A program made the translations under genes and the position numbers. Below, piece after piece: positions 9,111 through 18,176 of a stretch of 64,000 bases of DNA (the stretch's first letter is position 1; each line of letters starts with the position of its first letter). The notes beneath the pieces are model-generated. The model was not told the origin of the DNA. It ran no database searches and saw only the letters and a list, made by a program, of their open reading frames with translations. This stretch comes from Emcibacter sp. (GTDB lineage: Bacteria > Pseudomonadota > Alphaproteobacteria > Sphingomonadales > Emcibacteraceae): NCBI RefSeq assembly GCF_963675455.1, contig NZ_OY776217.1, forward strand, positions 2,900,001-2,964,000. Direction: 5' to 3'.

Positions 9111-10514
9111 TTATTTTGTAAGTTCTGTCAGAATGGAATGCCACATTTTCAGGGCCACCGGCAGGGTCGCCACCGGCACACGTTCATTCAGGCCGTGGGC
9201 ATATTCATCAGACGCCTTCATGAAAATACCTGAAAAAGTATAACTGGGAATACCGACTGCCCGGAAATGCAGCGCATCGGAGGCGCCGGACGCCATATGC
9301 GGAATGATCGGCAAGCCCGGATAGGACGCATGCACCCCGTTGGCGATGGCATCAAACACATCCTTGCGCATGGGCGATGCATCACTTTCCAGCGGTTCAT
9401 CAAGAACGGTCCATTCCAGTGCGTCATTGGCCACAACCTTTTTCAGGGTCTCAAGCGTCTTCTGCACACCAACGCCCGGAAAAATACGGCAGTTGATAGT
9501 GGCAACCGCAGACTGGGGCAATGCATTTTCCGCATGACCGCCCCTCAGCATGGTCGGGATGCAGGTGGTGCCGGTGGAACCCACATATTCCGGACGACTG
9601 CGCAGTAGGTCTACAGCCTCCCGGTCATCGGGATTTTCCGCAAAACGCTTCATAGCCTTACCCAGTTCACCGCCGACAAGAGGCGCCGTCCTGGAAAAAT
9701 AGGCCCGGGTCAGTTCACTGGACATGACCGGAAATTCGAAGGCAAAGATTTTATCAAGTGCCGCTGACAGATCCTTGATTGCATTATCCTTCCGGGGTAA
9801 CGAACTGTGGCCACCCGGATTTACGGCCTTCATCTCAAAAGTGGCATAGGTTTTCTCTGCACTATCCACAGTATAGGAAACAGCCACGCCATCCTCGTCA
9901 AGCTGTCCGCCGCCGCCATCGGCCACCAGGGCAAATTCCGCATCAATCAGGTCCCGGTATGTGGTCGCCAGCGCACGGGTTGTTGCCATCAGGCTTTCTT
10001 CATCGCCGGACAGGGCCAGGACAAGATCCCGACCAGGCACATATCCGTCCGCTTTCAGGCGCATCAGGGTGGCTGACAGAACCGAAACTCCGAACTTGTT
10101 ATCACTGGAACCGCGACCGAAGTAGTATCCATTTTCCTCGATCAGGGTGAAGGGATCGCGTTCCCAGTCCTCCGGCAGGGCATCCACCACATCCATATGG
10201 GCGGACAGCAGGATCGGTTTTTTACCCAGTCGTCCATCACCGCGAAACCGAACCACCAGGGCTGCTGTATCTCCCATGGGCAGAAGATGAATATCTTCTG
10301 CCGGGAAGCCGGCGTTCCGGAATTCACCGGCAAGATATTCGGCGACCCTGGGCACAAGCCCCGATCCTTCGGCCGAACGGATGGCAACCGTTGTTTTCAG
10401 CATTTCCAGGGCCTTGTCCTGGAACGGCTGCGCGTCTGTTGCCGCCCGGACAGGAAGGCAAAGATTACTTGCGAGTATAATGCCGCCAGCAAGAACGGCC
10501 CATATTTTCTTCAT
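9111..10514 (-). CDS. Exported M20 family metallopeptidase
   Basis: 467 residues from the ATG at 10514, with signal peptide MKKIWAVLAGGIILASNLC. The dinuclear-zinc motifs of the M20/ArgE/DapE/carboxypeptidase family are all present: SAHMDVVD, GRGSSDNKFG, the GDEES pair of acidic residues, and the late His in GASDALHF. The family removes acyl or aminoacyl groups from small amides and dipeptides. A TTG 21 bp upstream is an alternative start, but GAAAGAGAAAATCACA before the ATG fits better. It is the last gene of the seven-gene leftward operon, 17 bp after the thioesterase gene. Periplasmic location suggests it trims a substrate before uptake. Confidence 0.9.
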   Translation of the reverse strand: MKKIWAVLAGGIILASNLCLPVRAATDAQPFQDKALEMLKTTVAIRSAEGSGLVPRVAEYLAGEFRNAGFPAEDIHLLPMGDTAALVVRFRGDGRLGKKPILLSAHMDVVDALPEDWERDPFTLIEENGYYFGRGSSDNKFGVSVLSATLMRLKADGYVPGRDLVLALSGDEESLMATTRALATTYRDLIDAEFALVADGGGGQLDEDGVAVSYTVDSAEKTYATFEMKAVNPGGHSSLPRKDNAIKDLSAALDKIFAFEFPVMSSELTRAYFSRTAPLVGGELGKAMKRFAENPDDREAVDLLRSRPEYVGSTGTTCIPTMLRGGHAENALPQSAVATINCRIFPGVGVQKTLETLKKVVANDALEWTVLDEPLESDASPMRKDVFDAIANGVHASYPGLPIIPHMASGASDALHFRAVGIPSYTFSGIFMKASDEYAHGLNERVPVATLPVALKMWHSILTELTK

Positions 10515-10531
10515 TGTGATTTTCTCTTTCC

Positions 10532-10957
10532 TCAACTGTTACTCTGATCCCCGGAAGCCGTCATCAACGCTGCCGCCCTTGTTCTGAATTCTTCCGGCAG
10601 CAGTCGGGACTTGCGCGCAATCAGGTCAAAAAAAGCATAGCTGGCCTCCTGGCTGGCGGCAATATTGTTTCCGTTGCAGTTCACAAGTTCATGATGTGCG
10701 CTGAACGATGAATTGCCGATCCTGCTGATCCCGCTTCTGACAAAAAACAGATCCCCTGCCCTCAGTTCCGCAACAAACCTGGTCGTCAACTCCAGATCGA
10801 CAAACCCGGTCTCGCGATCAATCGGCAGGCCGCAGGCGTGAGCGAGATGATAACTGGCATCATCAAAAATTGCAGCATAGTGCCGTGTTGTCAGATGTCC
10901 CATGATGTCACACAGATTGGGATGGACAACGCCTCTGTTGGTTTCGATCATACCCAT
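10532..10957 (-). CDS. Hotdog-fold acyl-CoA thioesterase (betainyl-CoA thioesterase-like)
   Basis: 141 residues (start at 10957, or 10951 which overlaps the preceding stop as ATGA). The N-terminal motif HPNLCDIMGHLTTRHY matches the D-x-MGH-x-N/T region of the 4-hydroxybenzoyl-CoA-type thioesterases, including the thioesterases that work with DUF849 enzymes in carnitine breakdown. It would cleave a small CoA thioester to the free acid. The operon position with the BKACE gene at 17115-18053 supports that role: BKACE makes a CoA thioester and this enzyme would release it. The substrate is an inference. Confidence 0.82.
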   Translation of the reverse strand: MGMIETNRGVVHPNLCDIMGHLTTRHYAAIFDDASYHLAHACGLPIDRETGFVDLELTTRFVAELRAGDLFFVRSGISRIGNSSFSAHHELVNCNGNNIAASQEASYAFFDLIARKSRLLPEEFRTRAAALMTASGDQSNS

Positions 10958-12243
10958 CCCTCGAGGTTTACCACCTTCTTTCTGTACAGGTAATAGATAA
11001 TACCGGCCGCCAGATAGGCGCCCCCGGCCACGATCCTGACCTGGCTGCCCTCAAATACAAAATACAGAAACAGGGTGGATACAACAATGATGCCGATCCC
11101 GCCAACAAGCAACCCGATCCGGCCGAGCTTAAAATCAGCCTGACCATATTCCTGCGGTGCCTTTTTAAACACCCGAAGAAGTGCTACGCCGATAATGACC
11201 TGATACAGCAGGGTCACGCCGGACACCCAGACAGCATATTCCATAACTGTCTGCCCAAGCATAAGCGCGATGATGGAAAAGAAGACAACCAGGATTACGC
11301 TGTTATGGGCCTTGCTCTCTCCACCGTTACCGTCGCGTAATTTTTCAGAAAACACACCGGCCTCGGCAAGGGCAATAATATCCCTTGAAGCAACCAGAAT
11401 AAGGGCATTGACCGAAGTGGCCGCTGCCCCCACAGCAGCAATTGCAACAAAGAACCCGCCCCATTCACCGAAAATTATCTCCGCCAGATGACTGACCGGC
11501 GCCTGCAAAGTGGCAAGTGTCTGCCAGGGAATTGACCCCACCAGTGCAAGCGAAAGGCAGATATATGTAATCAGGACCACAATAAAGCTGAGGGCAAGGC
11601 CCAGTGGAATGGTACGCGCCGGCCTGCGGATTTCACCGGCAAGCTCCATGACAACCATAAAACCGCCATAGGAGAAAAAGGCCGGAACCACAGCCTGCAT
11701 CACCGGTTTCATCCCCAGGGGAATGAAAGGCGTGATATTTTCAGCCTTGACCGCCGCCATGCCGCCAACCGAAACCGCCACAAGTGCGACCATGAAAACC
11801 AGAACCAGCAAGGTCTGAAGATTCACAAGGTTCCGTGCGCCGCCCAGGTTAATGATCCCGAAAAACAGGACCACACCATAGGCGGCGACTGTGTGGTTTA
11901 CGGCAGGAAAAAGTCGTACGAAATAGTCGGCAAAACCGTTGGCGATTAATGCAACGGCCAAAACGTAAACGGCCAGCATCAACCAGATGGTCACAAACCC
12001 GCCCATAGGAGACACCAGCCTGGCGATGGCCACATAACCGGCGCCGGTTTTGGGAAAGATACTGCCCAGCTGGGCCGCCACAACACAGGAAAAGACCGCG
12101 ATGATAGCTGCCAGCCCATAGGACAAAATCACTGCCGGGCCGGTCGCGCCGGCCAGTTGCCCCGGGAGCACGAAGATCGACGCCCCGATAACATATCCTA
12201 CGACAGTAACAACAACTGCTGTAAGGCCGAGTTCCCGTTTCAT
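10948..12243 (-). CDS. APC superfamily amino acid/amine permease
   Basis: 431 residues, about 12 hydrophobic segments, with the glycine-rich first helix VVGYVIGASIFVLPGQ typical of amino acid-polyamine-organocation permeases. It sits one base after the S9 peptidase stop codon and its own stop overlaps the thioesterase start, so translation is coupled. It is the transporter of the leftward operon and should import the amine or amino acid released by the periplasmic peptidases. No substrate-specific motif is recognised. Confidence 0.88.
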   Translation of the reverse strand: MKRELGLTAVVVTVVGYVIGASIFVLPGQLAGATGPAVILSYGLAAIIAVFSCVVAAQLGSIFPKTGAGYVAIARLVSPMGGFVTIWLMLAVYVLAVALIANGFADYFVRLFPAVNHTVAAYGVVLFFGIINLGGARNLVNLQTLLVLVFMVALVAVSVGGMAAVKAENITPFIPLGMKPVMQAVVPAFFSYGGFMVVMELAGEIRRPARTIPLGLALSFIVVLITYICLSLALVGSIPWQTLATLQAPVSHLAEIIFGEWGGFFVAIAAVGAAATSVNALILVASRDIIALAEAGVFSEKLRDGNGGESKAHNSVILVVFFSIIALMLGQTVMEYAVWVSGVTLLYQVIIGVALLRVFKKAPQEYGQADFKLGRIGLLVGGIGIIVVSTLFLYFVFEGSQVRIVAGGAYLAAGIIYYLYRKKVVNLEGWV

Positions 12244-12244
12244 G

Positions 12245-14239
12245 CTATTCGCCCGGTTTCAGATAACTGCCGTACCAGTCCAGATTCCGGTTCATTCGGT
12301 CTTCCAGATAACTTGGCACTACAATACCGTGATGTTGGCCCGGATAGAGTACAAAGCGGGTATCGATTCCGGTGGAACGTAAAGCCTGATACATCTGTTC
12401 TGACCCCAGGCAGGGAACATTAAAGTCCAGCTCCGAACACTGATACAGGGTCGGGGTTTTGATCCGGTCCGCATTCAGGAAAGGAAAACTTACCCGTTTG
12501 TAAGCCTCAAAATTCTTCCAGGGCGTACCGATCTCCAGTTCATACTCCCGACTATATTGGTCATGTCCGTATGTGCCCAGCATATTGGCTGTGCCGGCGC
12601 CGCTGACCGCTGCCTTGAACAGGGTGTCCGTGGCAATCACATAGTTGGTCAGCATGCCGCCGTAACTCCAGCCGCCAACCCCGAGACGCTCCCGGTCGAC
12701 AATGCCTTTCTCTGCCAGATAATTCGCCCCGGCCAGAATATCCCGGGAATCCACATTCCCCCAGTCTGCATATATGGCCCTGGAAAACTCAAAGCCCTTG
12801 CCTGAGGATCCCCGCGGATTGATACCGACAACGATATAGCCCTGCGCGGCATAAATCTGCCAGTCATACATAAACTCGTGGGAGAACTGGTAAACCGGAC
12901 CGCCATGCAGCCGGAATATGGCTGGATAAGCCTTGGTCTTGTCATAGTCCGGCGGATAAACAATCAGACCGCCAATGTCATGGCCATCGCTTTTGAACTC
13001 GAATTTCTCCGTTTTCGCCAGGTGATAGTCTTTCAGCCAAGCATTATGGGATGTCAGTTCCCGGTCGTCGCCATCGACTGCAAAAAGCTCAAAGGGCATA
13101 TTGTCATCACTTTGCTGGACTACAACATGGCCGTCGCCAGCAACATCAAACCCAAGCGCAAACTTGTCGCCCTCAGTCAGGTAACTGATATCCCCTGTCG
13201 TGGCGTCAATTTTTGCCACCAGTGTTGAGCGATCCAGTTCCACCAGAGCATAAACGACCGACCCGTCCTTCGACCATTTGGGAATATAGAAACAGCGGTC
13301 GATATGAGCGAGTGCCCGGACCTCGCCAGTCTCGATATCGCCAATCATCATCTGCCAGGGCGCATAATAAATCCATTTGCTTTCCCCGCTGGCCAGCCAT
13401 ACCAGTTTCTTGCTGTCAGGGGACCATTGTGGCGGTGACATCCAGTAAGGGTCCACATCGGTACCCTTAAAGGTGCTGATCCGTTTTTGCTCACCATCCT
13501 TTTCCGGCGCCATAATGAAGACGTCGGAATCCATATTCCGGTCAGCATCTCCCCGGTCCTTGGTTACATAAGCAATCCATTTGCCGTCCGGCGACCAACT
13601 CGGCAGCCAGTGATCCTGCTCCCCGAAGGTGATCTGTGTGGCGTTCTTCTTTTCAATATCCAGCACATGGAGATGACGACGCCCGCCGGCTAGATAGCCA
13701 ACCCAGTCTTCCTTGAACTGGAACCGGTCAATGACGACCGGTGCCGGCGTTCCCGCCTCATTTGCCTTGCCGCCCCCGACAAAAGCGGTAAAAACAATTC
13801 GTTTACTGTCAGGCGCCCATCCATATTCGACGATTCCGCCATCCACATTGCTGATTTGTTTAACTTTACCTCCGTCTGCCTTCATGAGGAACAACTGGGT
13901 GCCGGAGTCATCCTTGCCTTCCCCCAGAAAAACGATATGGCGGCCGTCCGGGCTGAACCGGGGATCCCATTCGCTTTTCTCTTTTGTTTTCGTTATGTTT
14001 TCCGGTTTTCCACCTTTGTAGGGCACAAGCCAAACATCGCTTGTGCTGGCATCAATCTTCAGATTATTGGCGCCAACCGAGTAGACCACTTTTTCACCGT
14101 CCGGAGACAAAGCGGGTGCGCTCACATCCTTTATTTTATGGAAATCCTTCACCTGGAATAACTGATCCCCGGCAATCGCAGTCTGAACAATCCCCACCAG
14201 AACGACAGTAGCCAGTACCAGTTTCTTACTCAGCAGCAT
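12245..14239 (-). CDS. S9 family (prolyl oligopeptidase-type) peptidase
   Basis: 664 residues with a signal peptide (MLLSKKLVLATVVLVGIV...). Residues about 30-400 form a beta-propeller with repeated SPDG motifs (LSPDGEKVVYS, FSPDGRHIVFLG, WSPDGKWIAYV). The C-terminal alpha/beta-hydrolase domain has the nucleophile motif GGWSYGGM, an acid in SELDFNVP and the His of YPGQHHGI. The family cleaves short peptides or acyl-amino acids. Its start lies 14 bp inside the end of the upstream CehA-like gene. The probable location is the periplasm, next to the CehA-like and M20 hydrolases of the same operon. Confidence 0.92.
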   Translation of the reverse strand: MLLSKKLVLATVVLVGIVQTAIAGDQLFQVKDFHKIKDVSAPALSPDGEKVVYSVGANNLKIDASTSDVWLVPYKGGKPENITKTKEKSEWDPRFSPDGRHIVFLGEGKDDSGTQLFLMKADGGKVKQISNVDGGIVEYGWAPDSKRIVFTAFVGGGKANEAGTPAPVVIDRFQFKEDWVGYLAGGRRHLHVLDIEKKNATQITFGEQDHWLPSWSPDGKWIAYVTKDRGDADRNMDSDVFIMAPEKDGEQKRISTFKGTDVDPYWMSPPQWSPDSKKLVWLASGESKWIYYAPWQMMIGDIETGEVRALAHIDRCFYIPKWSKDGSVVYALVELDRSTLVAKIDATTGDISYLTEGDKFALGFDVAGDGHVVVQQSDDNMPFELFAVDGDDRELTSHNAWLKDYHLAKTEKFEFKSDGHDIGGLIVYPPDYDKTKAYPAIFRLHGGPVYQFSHEFMYDWQIYAAQGYIVVGINPRGSSGKGFEFSRAIYADWGNVDSRDILAGANYLAEKGIVDRERLGVGGWSYGGMLTNYVIATDTLFKAAVSGAGTANMLGTYGHDQYSREYELEIGTPWKNFEAYKRVSFPFLNADRIKTPTLYQCSELDFNVPCLGSEQMYQALRSTGIDTRFVLYPGQHHGIVVPSYLEDRMNRNLDWYGSYLKPGE

Positions 14240-16784
14240 TTATTTTCTCCCCAAGTGCCCTTTTGGCAGCTTCAATATCTTTCAGAATAGCGTCCTTTTC
14301 CCACCCGGCATTAAAATCTTCCTCCCGGGTGGCAAGATGCTCTTCAATTTTGCCAATCCAGTCCAGAAGATAGCGGGCATCCTCCGGAGCAGACTGCGGT
14401 TTGTTTTCAACAGTCAGCCAAACCGGATTGGTCGTCGCATAAGTATAGAGATCCTGGATCATCGGGTGGGATTCTTCATTGACCGCCCGGAGCAGTATCC
14501 ACCCGCTCTCTGTCACCGGCACATCAAGTGTGGCGTCCGCGCTGTACAGATCCTCGCCCAGATCCACCTGACGGATCACCCGGCCGTTCTGGACGAGTTC
14601 CAGTCGCCGGACCGGAACTGCTGATCTGAGGGACAGCTGGACTTTGATTGTGCCTCCTTGTTCCGGAAAAGCTATTTCATGCCCTGGCCCCACTAAGGCG
14701 GCCAAGTCTTCCCCCTTGACCAGGAGACCCAAATTCGGGCCGTTGGTCACATAACCATGCCCAAGCCTGATCGCTTCTTTCAAGGAGTCCGGGTTGTTTG
14801 CCTCTGCCTGGAGATATGCCCGGTTCAGGCCGACAGGTCCGCGAAGGGAGGCATAGTTGGTCATGGCATCGGTTCCGGCCCCGGCAGTCAACCGGTATCC
14901 AAGATTTAGAAACTTGTACCAGACCGCCGCGGTTTCCTGATGGTTGGCAAATGACACGACTTCAAGGAAATCTGTTTTCCCATTCACGACATCAACCGGC
15001 AGACTGTGGGAAAGTCGTCCCTCGGCACTGGGATCCGGCACCGCATCAAAAGGATGCACATAACCCACAACAGCCCCCTGAGCGTGGGCAAGATCCGTTA
15101 CCACGCCATTGCTTGGATAGGGAGAAGCCATTGCCGTGTGCCGGTAGCTGGCAAAATCAGGGGTCACAAGGTGATCATCCAGATGCAGGAAACTCAGATG
15201 TCCCCAGTAGCTTGTATGATATTCCTGGGCCTGATAAATGGTCACACCTTCGATTGTGTCGGATGTTGTCTTAAACTGGCTGATGTCGGGGATTCGCTGT
15301 TCCTTATTGACAAGCAGGTTATAGATTACATCCACATCTTCAGCTTTTGCGTCCCGGGCCAGCGTTTCAAGGGTCTGACGGTATTTACCCCCGTAATTCA
15401 TATGTACATGCATGTCCGCGCTGACATAATCACCAAATTTCGGGGGAAGTTTTACAGAGGCCAGCGAGAGTTTTAACGTTTCCCGGCTGCCGCTGGCCGT
15501 GATTTTTTCATCCGCCATCCGATGGGAAAAGCCGCTTGACGCCATGACATTGATGTCTCCCTGCGGCACCGTCAGACTGCATTCGCCAAAACAATGAAAA
15601 TAATGATTTTCATGATCGGCCCGTTTTGGGTCGATATAGTCGTCGGCATGCATACGGCTGTTGTCCGGACCATAATGCCGACCGTCAGACGATCTGACCA
15701 TCACCCGGCCATAAAGCGACTTGCCTGCCTCATCCTGCAGACTGAGAGAAAGTGTTGTCATGGGTTTCCTGTAAACCCTGTTCACCGCCCGGATCTGCTC
15801 CCGGGCGCCGCCGACTACCGTCAGCCGCCACAAGGTCAGACCGCCGGTCTCGTTACTGGTATAAAGCAACTGCCGGTCATCCGGCGACCAGCGGGCCATT
15901 TGCAGGTCAAAATCTCCGAACGTTAGCGGTAGCGGAGAAAGTCCCTCCGGCGTTGTCAGCCACAGCTGATGCCACTGGCGACGTTCATAGCTGCTGTACA
16001 GCAACCGCTTGCCATCATGGGCCATTTCTGGGTGAGCGGACCAACTTGTCTCTTCATCGACAACCAGTTTGCGCTTCTTCGGGTTTTCCACATTGACAGA
16101 CCAGATCCCGCCCGTGCCCCAGGCATCTTCAGGATTGGAGACATAGTAGATGGTCCCGCCGTCCGGCGACCAGGATGGGTTAATGGCATGATCAGTCTGG
16201 GAATAGTAATATCTGTCGCGCTTGCTGACATTGCCGGCCACAAGGACCCTTACATTTTTCAGTTTCTCTTTTTTCACCTCGGCCACATAAAGACCGAAAT
16301 AGCCGTCCCTGCGGCTCGACACAAAAGCAAGTCTTTTGCCGTCCGGACTCCATCTGGGTTCAAGATTGACGTTTTTCTCGTTGGTCAGATCAATCTCTTT
16401 TCCGGATTCGAGATCAAGCAGGTAAAGATTGAGGGCATCACCGTGATGACGGGTAAAAACAATATGCCGCCCATCCGGCGACCAGTCGGGCTGGTAATCA
16501 TATCCCGGCCCTGTCGTAAGCTGATAGGCCGTGTCGCTATCTATTTCCTGACGCCACAGCGATCCCTGCATGCTGTAGACCACCGTCTTCCCGTCCGGAG
16601 ACCAAGTCGCCGCAGACGGACCTGCGGTCAGTTGCGGCATATAAAGTTCGCGCCAGTAATAGGTATGGGGATGCGAAATATGGGAAAGAACCGGTATACG
16701 CTCGGTCTGCGACTGCCCCCAGGAAAGTGAAGAAACAGATACTGTCAGAAAAACTGTACACAGGACACCAAACAACACTCTCAT
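14226..16784 (-). CDS. Exported TolB-propeller / CehA-McbA-type PHP metallohydrolase
   Basis: 852 residues with signal peptide (MRVLFGVLCTVFLTVSVSSL). Residues 50-330 hold six or more propeller blades with WSPDG motifs. From about 440 there is a PHP-type domain beginning SADMHVHMNYGG and continuing with a metal-binding His at YVHPFDAV, as in the CehA/McbA family. CehA and McbA are carbaryl hydrolases, so amide, ester or carbamate cleavage is possible; the real substrate is unknown. The ribosome site GGAGG lies inside the end of the preceding gene, 9 bp from the ATG. It belongs to the leftward catabolic operon. Confidence 0.85.
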   Translation of the reverse strand: MRVLFGVLCTVFLTVSVSSLSWGQSQTERIPVLSHISHPHTYYWRELYMPQLTAGPSAATWSPDGKTVVYSMQGSLWRQEIDSDTAYQLTTGPGYDYQPDWSPDGRHIVFTRHHGDALNLYLLDLESGKEIDLTNEKNVNLEPRWSPDGKRLAFVSSRRDGYFGLYVAEVKKEKLKNVRVLVAGNVSKRDRYYYSQTDHAINPSWSPDGGTIYYVSNPEDAWGTGGIWSVNVENPKKRKLVVDEETSWSAHPEMAHDGKRLLYSSYERRQWHQLWLTTPEGLSPLPLTFGDFDLQMARWSPDDRQLLYTSNETGGLTLWRLTVVGGAREQIRAVNRVYRKPMTTLSLSLQDEAGKSLYGRVMVRSSDGRHYGPDNSRMHADDYIDPKRADHENHYFHCFGECSLTVPQGDINVMASSGFSHRMADEKITASGSRETLKLSLASVKLPPKFGDYVSADMHVHMNYGGKYRQTLETLARDAKAEDVDVIYNLLVNKEQRIPDISQFKTTSDTIEGVTIYQAQEYHTSYWGHLSFLHLDDHLVTPDFASYRHTAMASPYPSNGVVTDLAHAQGAVVGYVHPFDAVPDPSAEGRLSHSLPVDVVNGKTDFLEVVSFANHQETAAVWYKFLNLGYRLTAGAGTDAMTNYASLRGPVGLNRAYLQAEANNPDSLKEAIRLGHGYVTNGPNLGLLVKGEDLAALVGPGHEIAFPEQGGTIKVQLSLRSAVPVRRLELVQNGRVIRQVDLGEDLYSADATLDVPVTESGWILLRAVNEESHPMIQDLYTYATTNPVWLTVENKPQSAPEDARYLLDWIGKIEEHLATREEDFNAGWEKDAILKDIEAAKRALGEKINAAE

Positions 16785-16785
16785 C

Positions 16786-17118
16786 TTACGCGACCTCCAA
16801 AGTCAGCTGGTCAAAGGCTTCTATTTCCAGAAGCATTACCGTTTCCCCCTCGACTGCCTTAAATCTCAGGGCATTATAAAATCCCGAACCACTGTCATTG
16901 CCGTTGTGAACGGCCAGACGCATGTAAATCGCATCCCGTTCCTTGCCACGTATGATGGCCTCAAATGCCGGAGGTTCTGAAAAGCCGTATTTTTCCAGCG
17001 CCTCGACTGATCCTGCAAATTCTGCTTCCTTGCCCAGGTCCCTTGACATTCTGGTCAGCAGATCAAAGAGAACCGGCGCATCTTTTTTTTTGGCCATTTT
17101 GAGGGTTATCGTACTCAT
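16786..17118 (-). CDS. Shortened GNAT-like protein lacking the acetyl-CoA motif
   Basis: 110 residues. The first half (KKDAPVLFDLLTRMSRDLG ... PPAFEAIIRGKERDA) resembles the beginning of diamine/aminoglycoside-type GNAT acetyltransferases. The second half (RLAVHNGNDSGSGFYNALRF) resembles their end. The middle, including the R/Q-x-x-G-x-G/A acetyl-CoA loop, is absent, and the length is about 50 residues below the usual 150-160. The frame stays open and the start overlaps the BKACE stop as ATGA. It is probably an internal in-frame deletion that keeps downstream genes translated; catalysis is unlikely. The GNAT assignment was made by eye. Confidence 0.6.
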   Translation of the reverse strand: MSTITLKMAKKKDAPVLFDLLTRMSRDLGKEAEFAGSVEALEKYGFSEPPAFEAIIRGKERDAIYMRLAVHNGNDSGSGFYNALRFKAVEGETVMLLEIEAFDQLTLEVA

Positions 17119-18053
17119 GACGCATATGCCTTTATCTGCTCACGACCCTTAAGATCGAGACCTGAACGAACCTCGTCCGGGGTCGCCACTTCATGTCCCA
17201 ATGCTTCAATAATAGTCCGGATATTTTTAACCTGTTCTGCATTGCTCTGTGCCAGCTTGCCCGGTGGTACGGTCAGGCTGTCTTCCAGGCCGACGCGTAC
17301 ATTACCGCCCAGAATTACGCCGAGCGTCGCGAACGGCATCTGATGGGCGCCGGCGGCCAGAATTGAAAACTGATAATTGTCGCCCAGCAGGCGGTCTGCC
17401 GAAGCCTTCAAAGCCATTAGATTCTCCGGTGAGGCACCAACGCCCCCCATCACGCCGAGAACAAACTGGACATATAAAGGTGCCTTGACCAGTCCCTGCC
17501 TGAAATAATAGGCAAGGGTTTCAATATGGCTCAGATCGTAACATTCAAATTCAAAACGGGCACCGTCTCCCTGCCCCAGTTCAGTGAGAATCGTCTCAAT
17601 ATCTTCATAGGTATTACGGAATGTCGTATGCTTGGTGGCATCAAGCAGAGCAGGCTCCCAGTCATGCTGCCAGTCCTTGTAGCGTTTCTTCAGCGTAAAG
17701 ATGCCGAAATTCATCGAGCCCATATTCAGGGAGCACATTTCCGGCTTGATAGAGCGTGCCGGCGCAAGGCGCTCGTCAAGGGACATCAGGGAACTGCCGC
17801 CGGTGGAAATATTCAGCACCGCATCACAGGCCTGGTGAATTTGCGGGATAAACCCTTGAAAATGAGCTGGACTGGCGCTCGGTCGGCCGTTTTCCGGATC
17901 GCGGGCATGGAGGTGAATGATTGACGCACCAGCGGCTGCGGCGTCAATAGACGCTTCTGCAATCTCCGCCCCTGTTACCGGCAGATGGGGACTCATTGTC
18001 GGCGTGTAAATCGATCCTGTCACCGCACAGGTAATGATAACTTTTCTTCCCAT
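17115..18053 (-). CDS. BKACE (DUF849) beta-keto acid cleavage enzyme
   Basis: 312 residues from ATG 18053 (MGRKVIITCAVTGS), preceded by GGAAGAGAAGAAT. Motifs of the family are clear: the N-terminal TCAVTGS strand, the zinc-binding IIHLHARDPENG, the NISTGG loop, and the late Glu in VGLEDSL. BKACE enzymes condense a beta-keto acid with acetyl-CoA, giving acetoacetate and a new CoA thioester; members include the 3-keto-5-aminohexanoate and dehydrocarnitine cleavage enzymes. It is the first gene of the leftward operon, divergent from a LysR gene that is the obvious regulator candidate. A transaminase across the divergent gap could supply the beta-keto acid. Confidence 0.92.
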   Translation of the reverse strand: MGRKVIITCAVTGSIYTPTMSPHLPVTGAEIAEASIDAAAAGASIIHLHARDPENGRPSASPAHFQGFIPQIHQACDAVLNISTGGSSLMSLDERLAPARSIKPEMCSLNMGSMNFGIFTLKKRYKDWQHDWEPALLDATKHTTFRNTYEDIETILTELGQGDGARFEFECYDLSHIETLAYYFRQGLVKAPLYVQFVLGVMGGVGASPENLMALKASADRLLGDNYQFSILAAGAHQMPFATLGVILGGNVRVGLEDSLTVPPGKLAQSNAEQVKNIRTIIEALGHEVATPDEVRSGLDLKGREQIKAYAS

Positions 18054-18140
18054 ATTCTTCTCTTCCGCCCAGCTTCCGGGAACAATCATTTATCCTCGGC
18101 TATTTTGATCTTGCCGAATTTTTTAATCACGATTACATTC

Positions 18141-18159
18141 TTATAAGCAATATATATAA
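18141..18159. promoter_or_regulatory. Candidate LysR box
   Basis: TTATA-N9-TATAA, an interrupted dyad of the T-N11-A kind bound by LysR-type regulators. It sits in the 123-bp gap between the BKACE operon and the divergent LysR gene. The tract is AT-rich, so chance is a real alternative. Confidence 0.35.
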
Positions 18160-18176
18160 AATCAATTATAGTTTTC

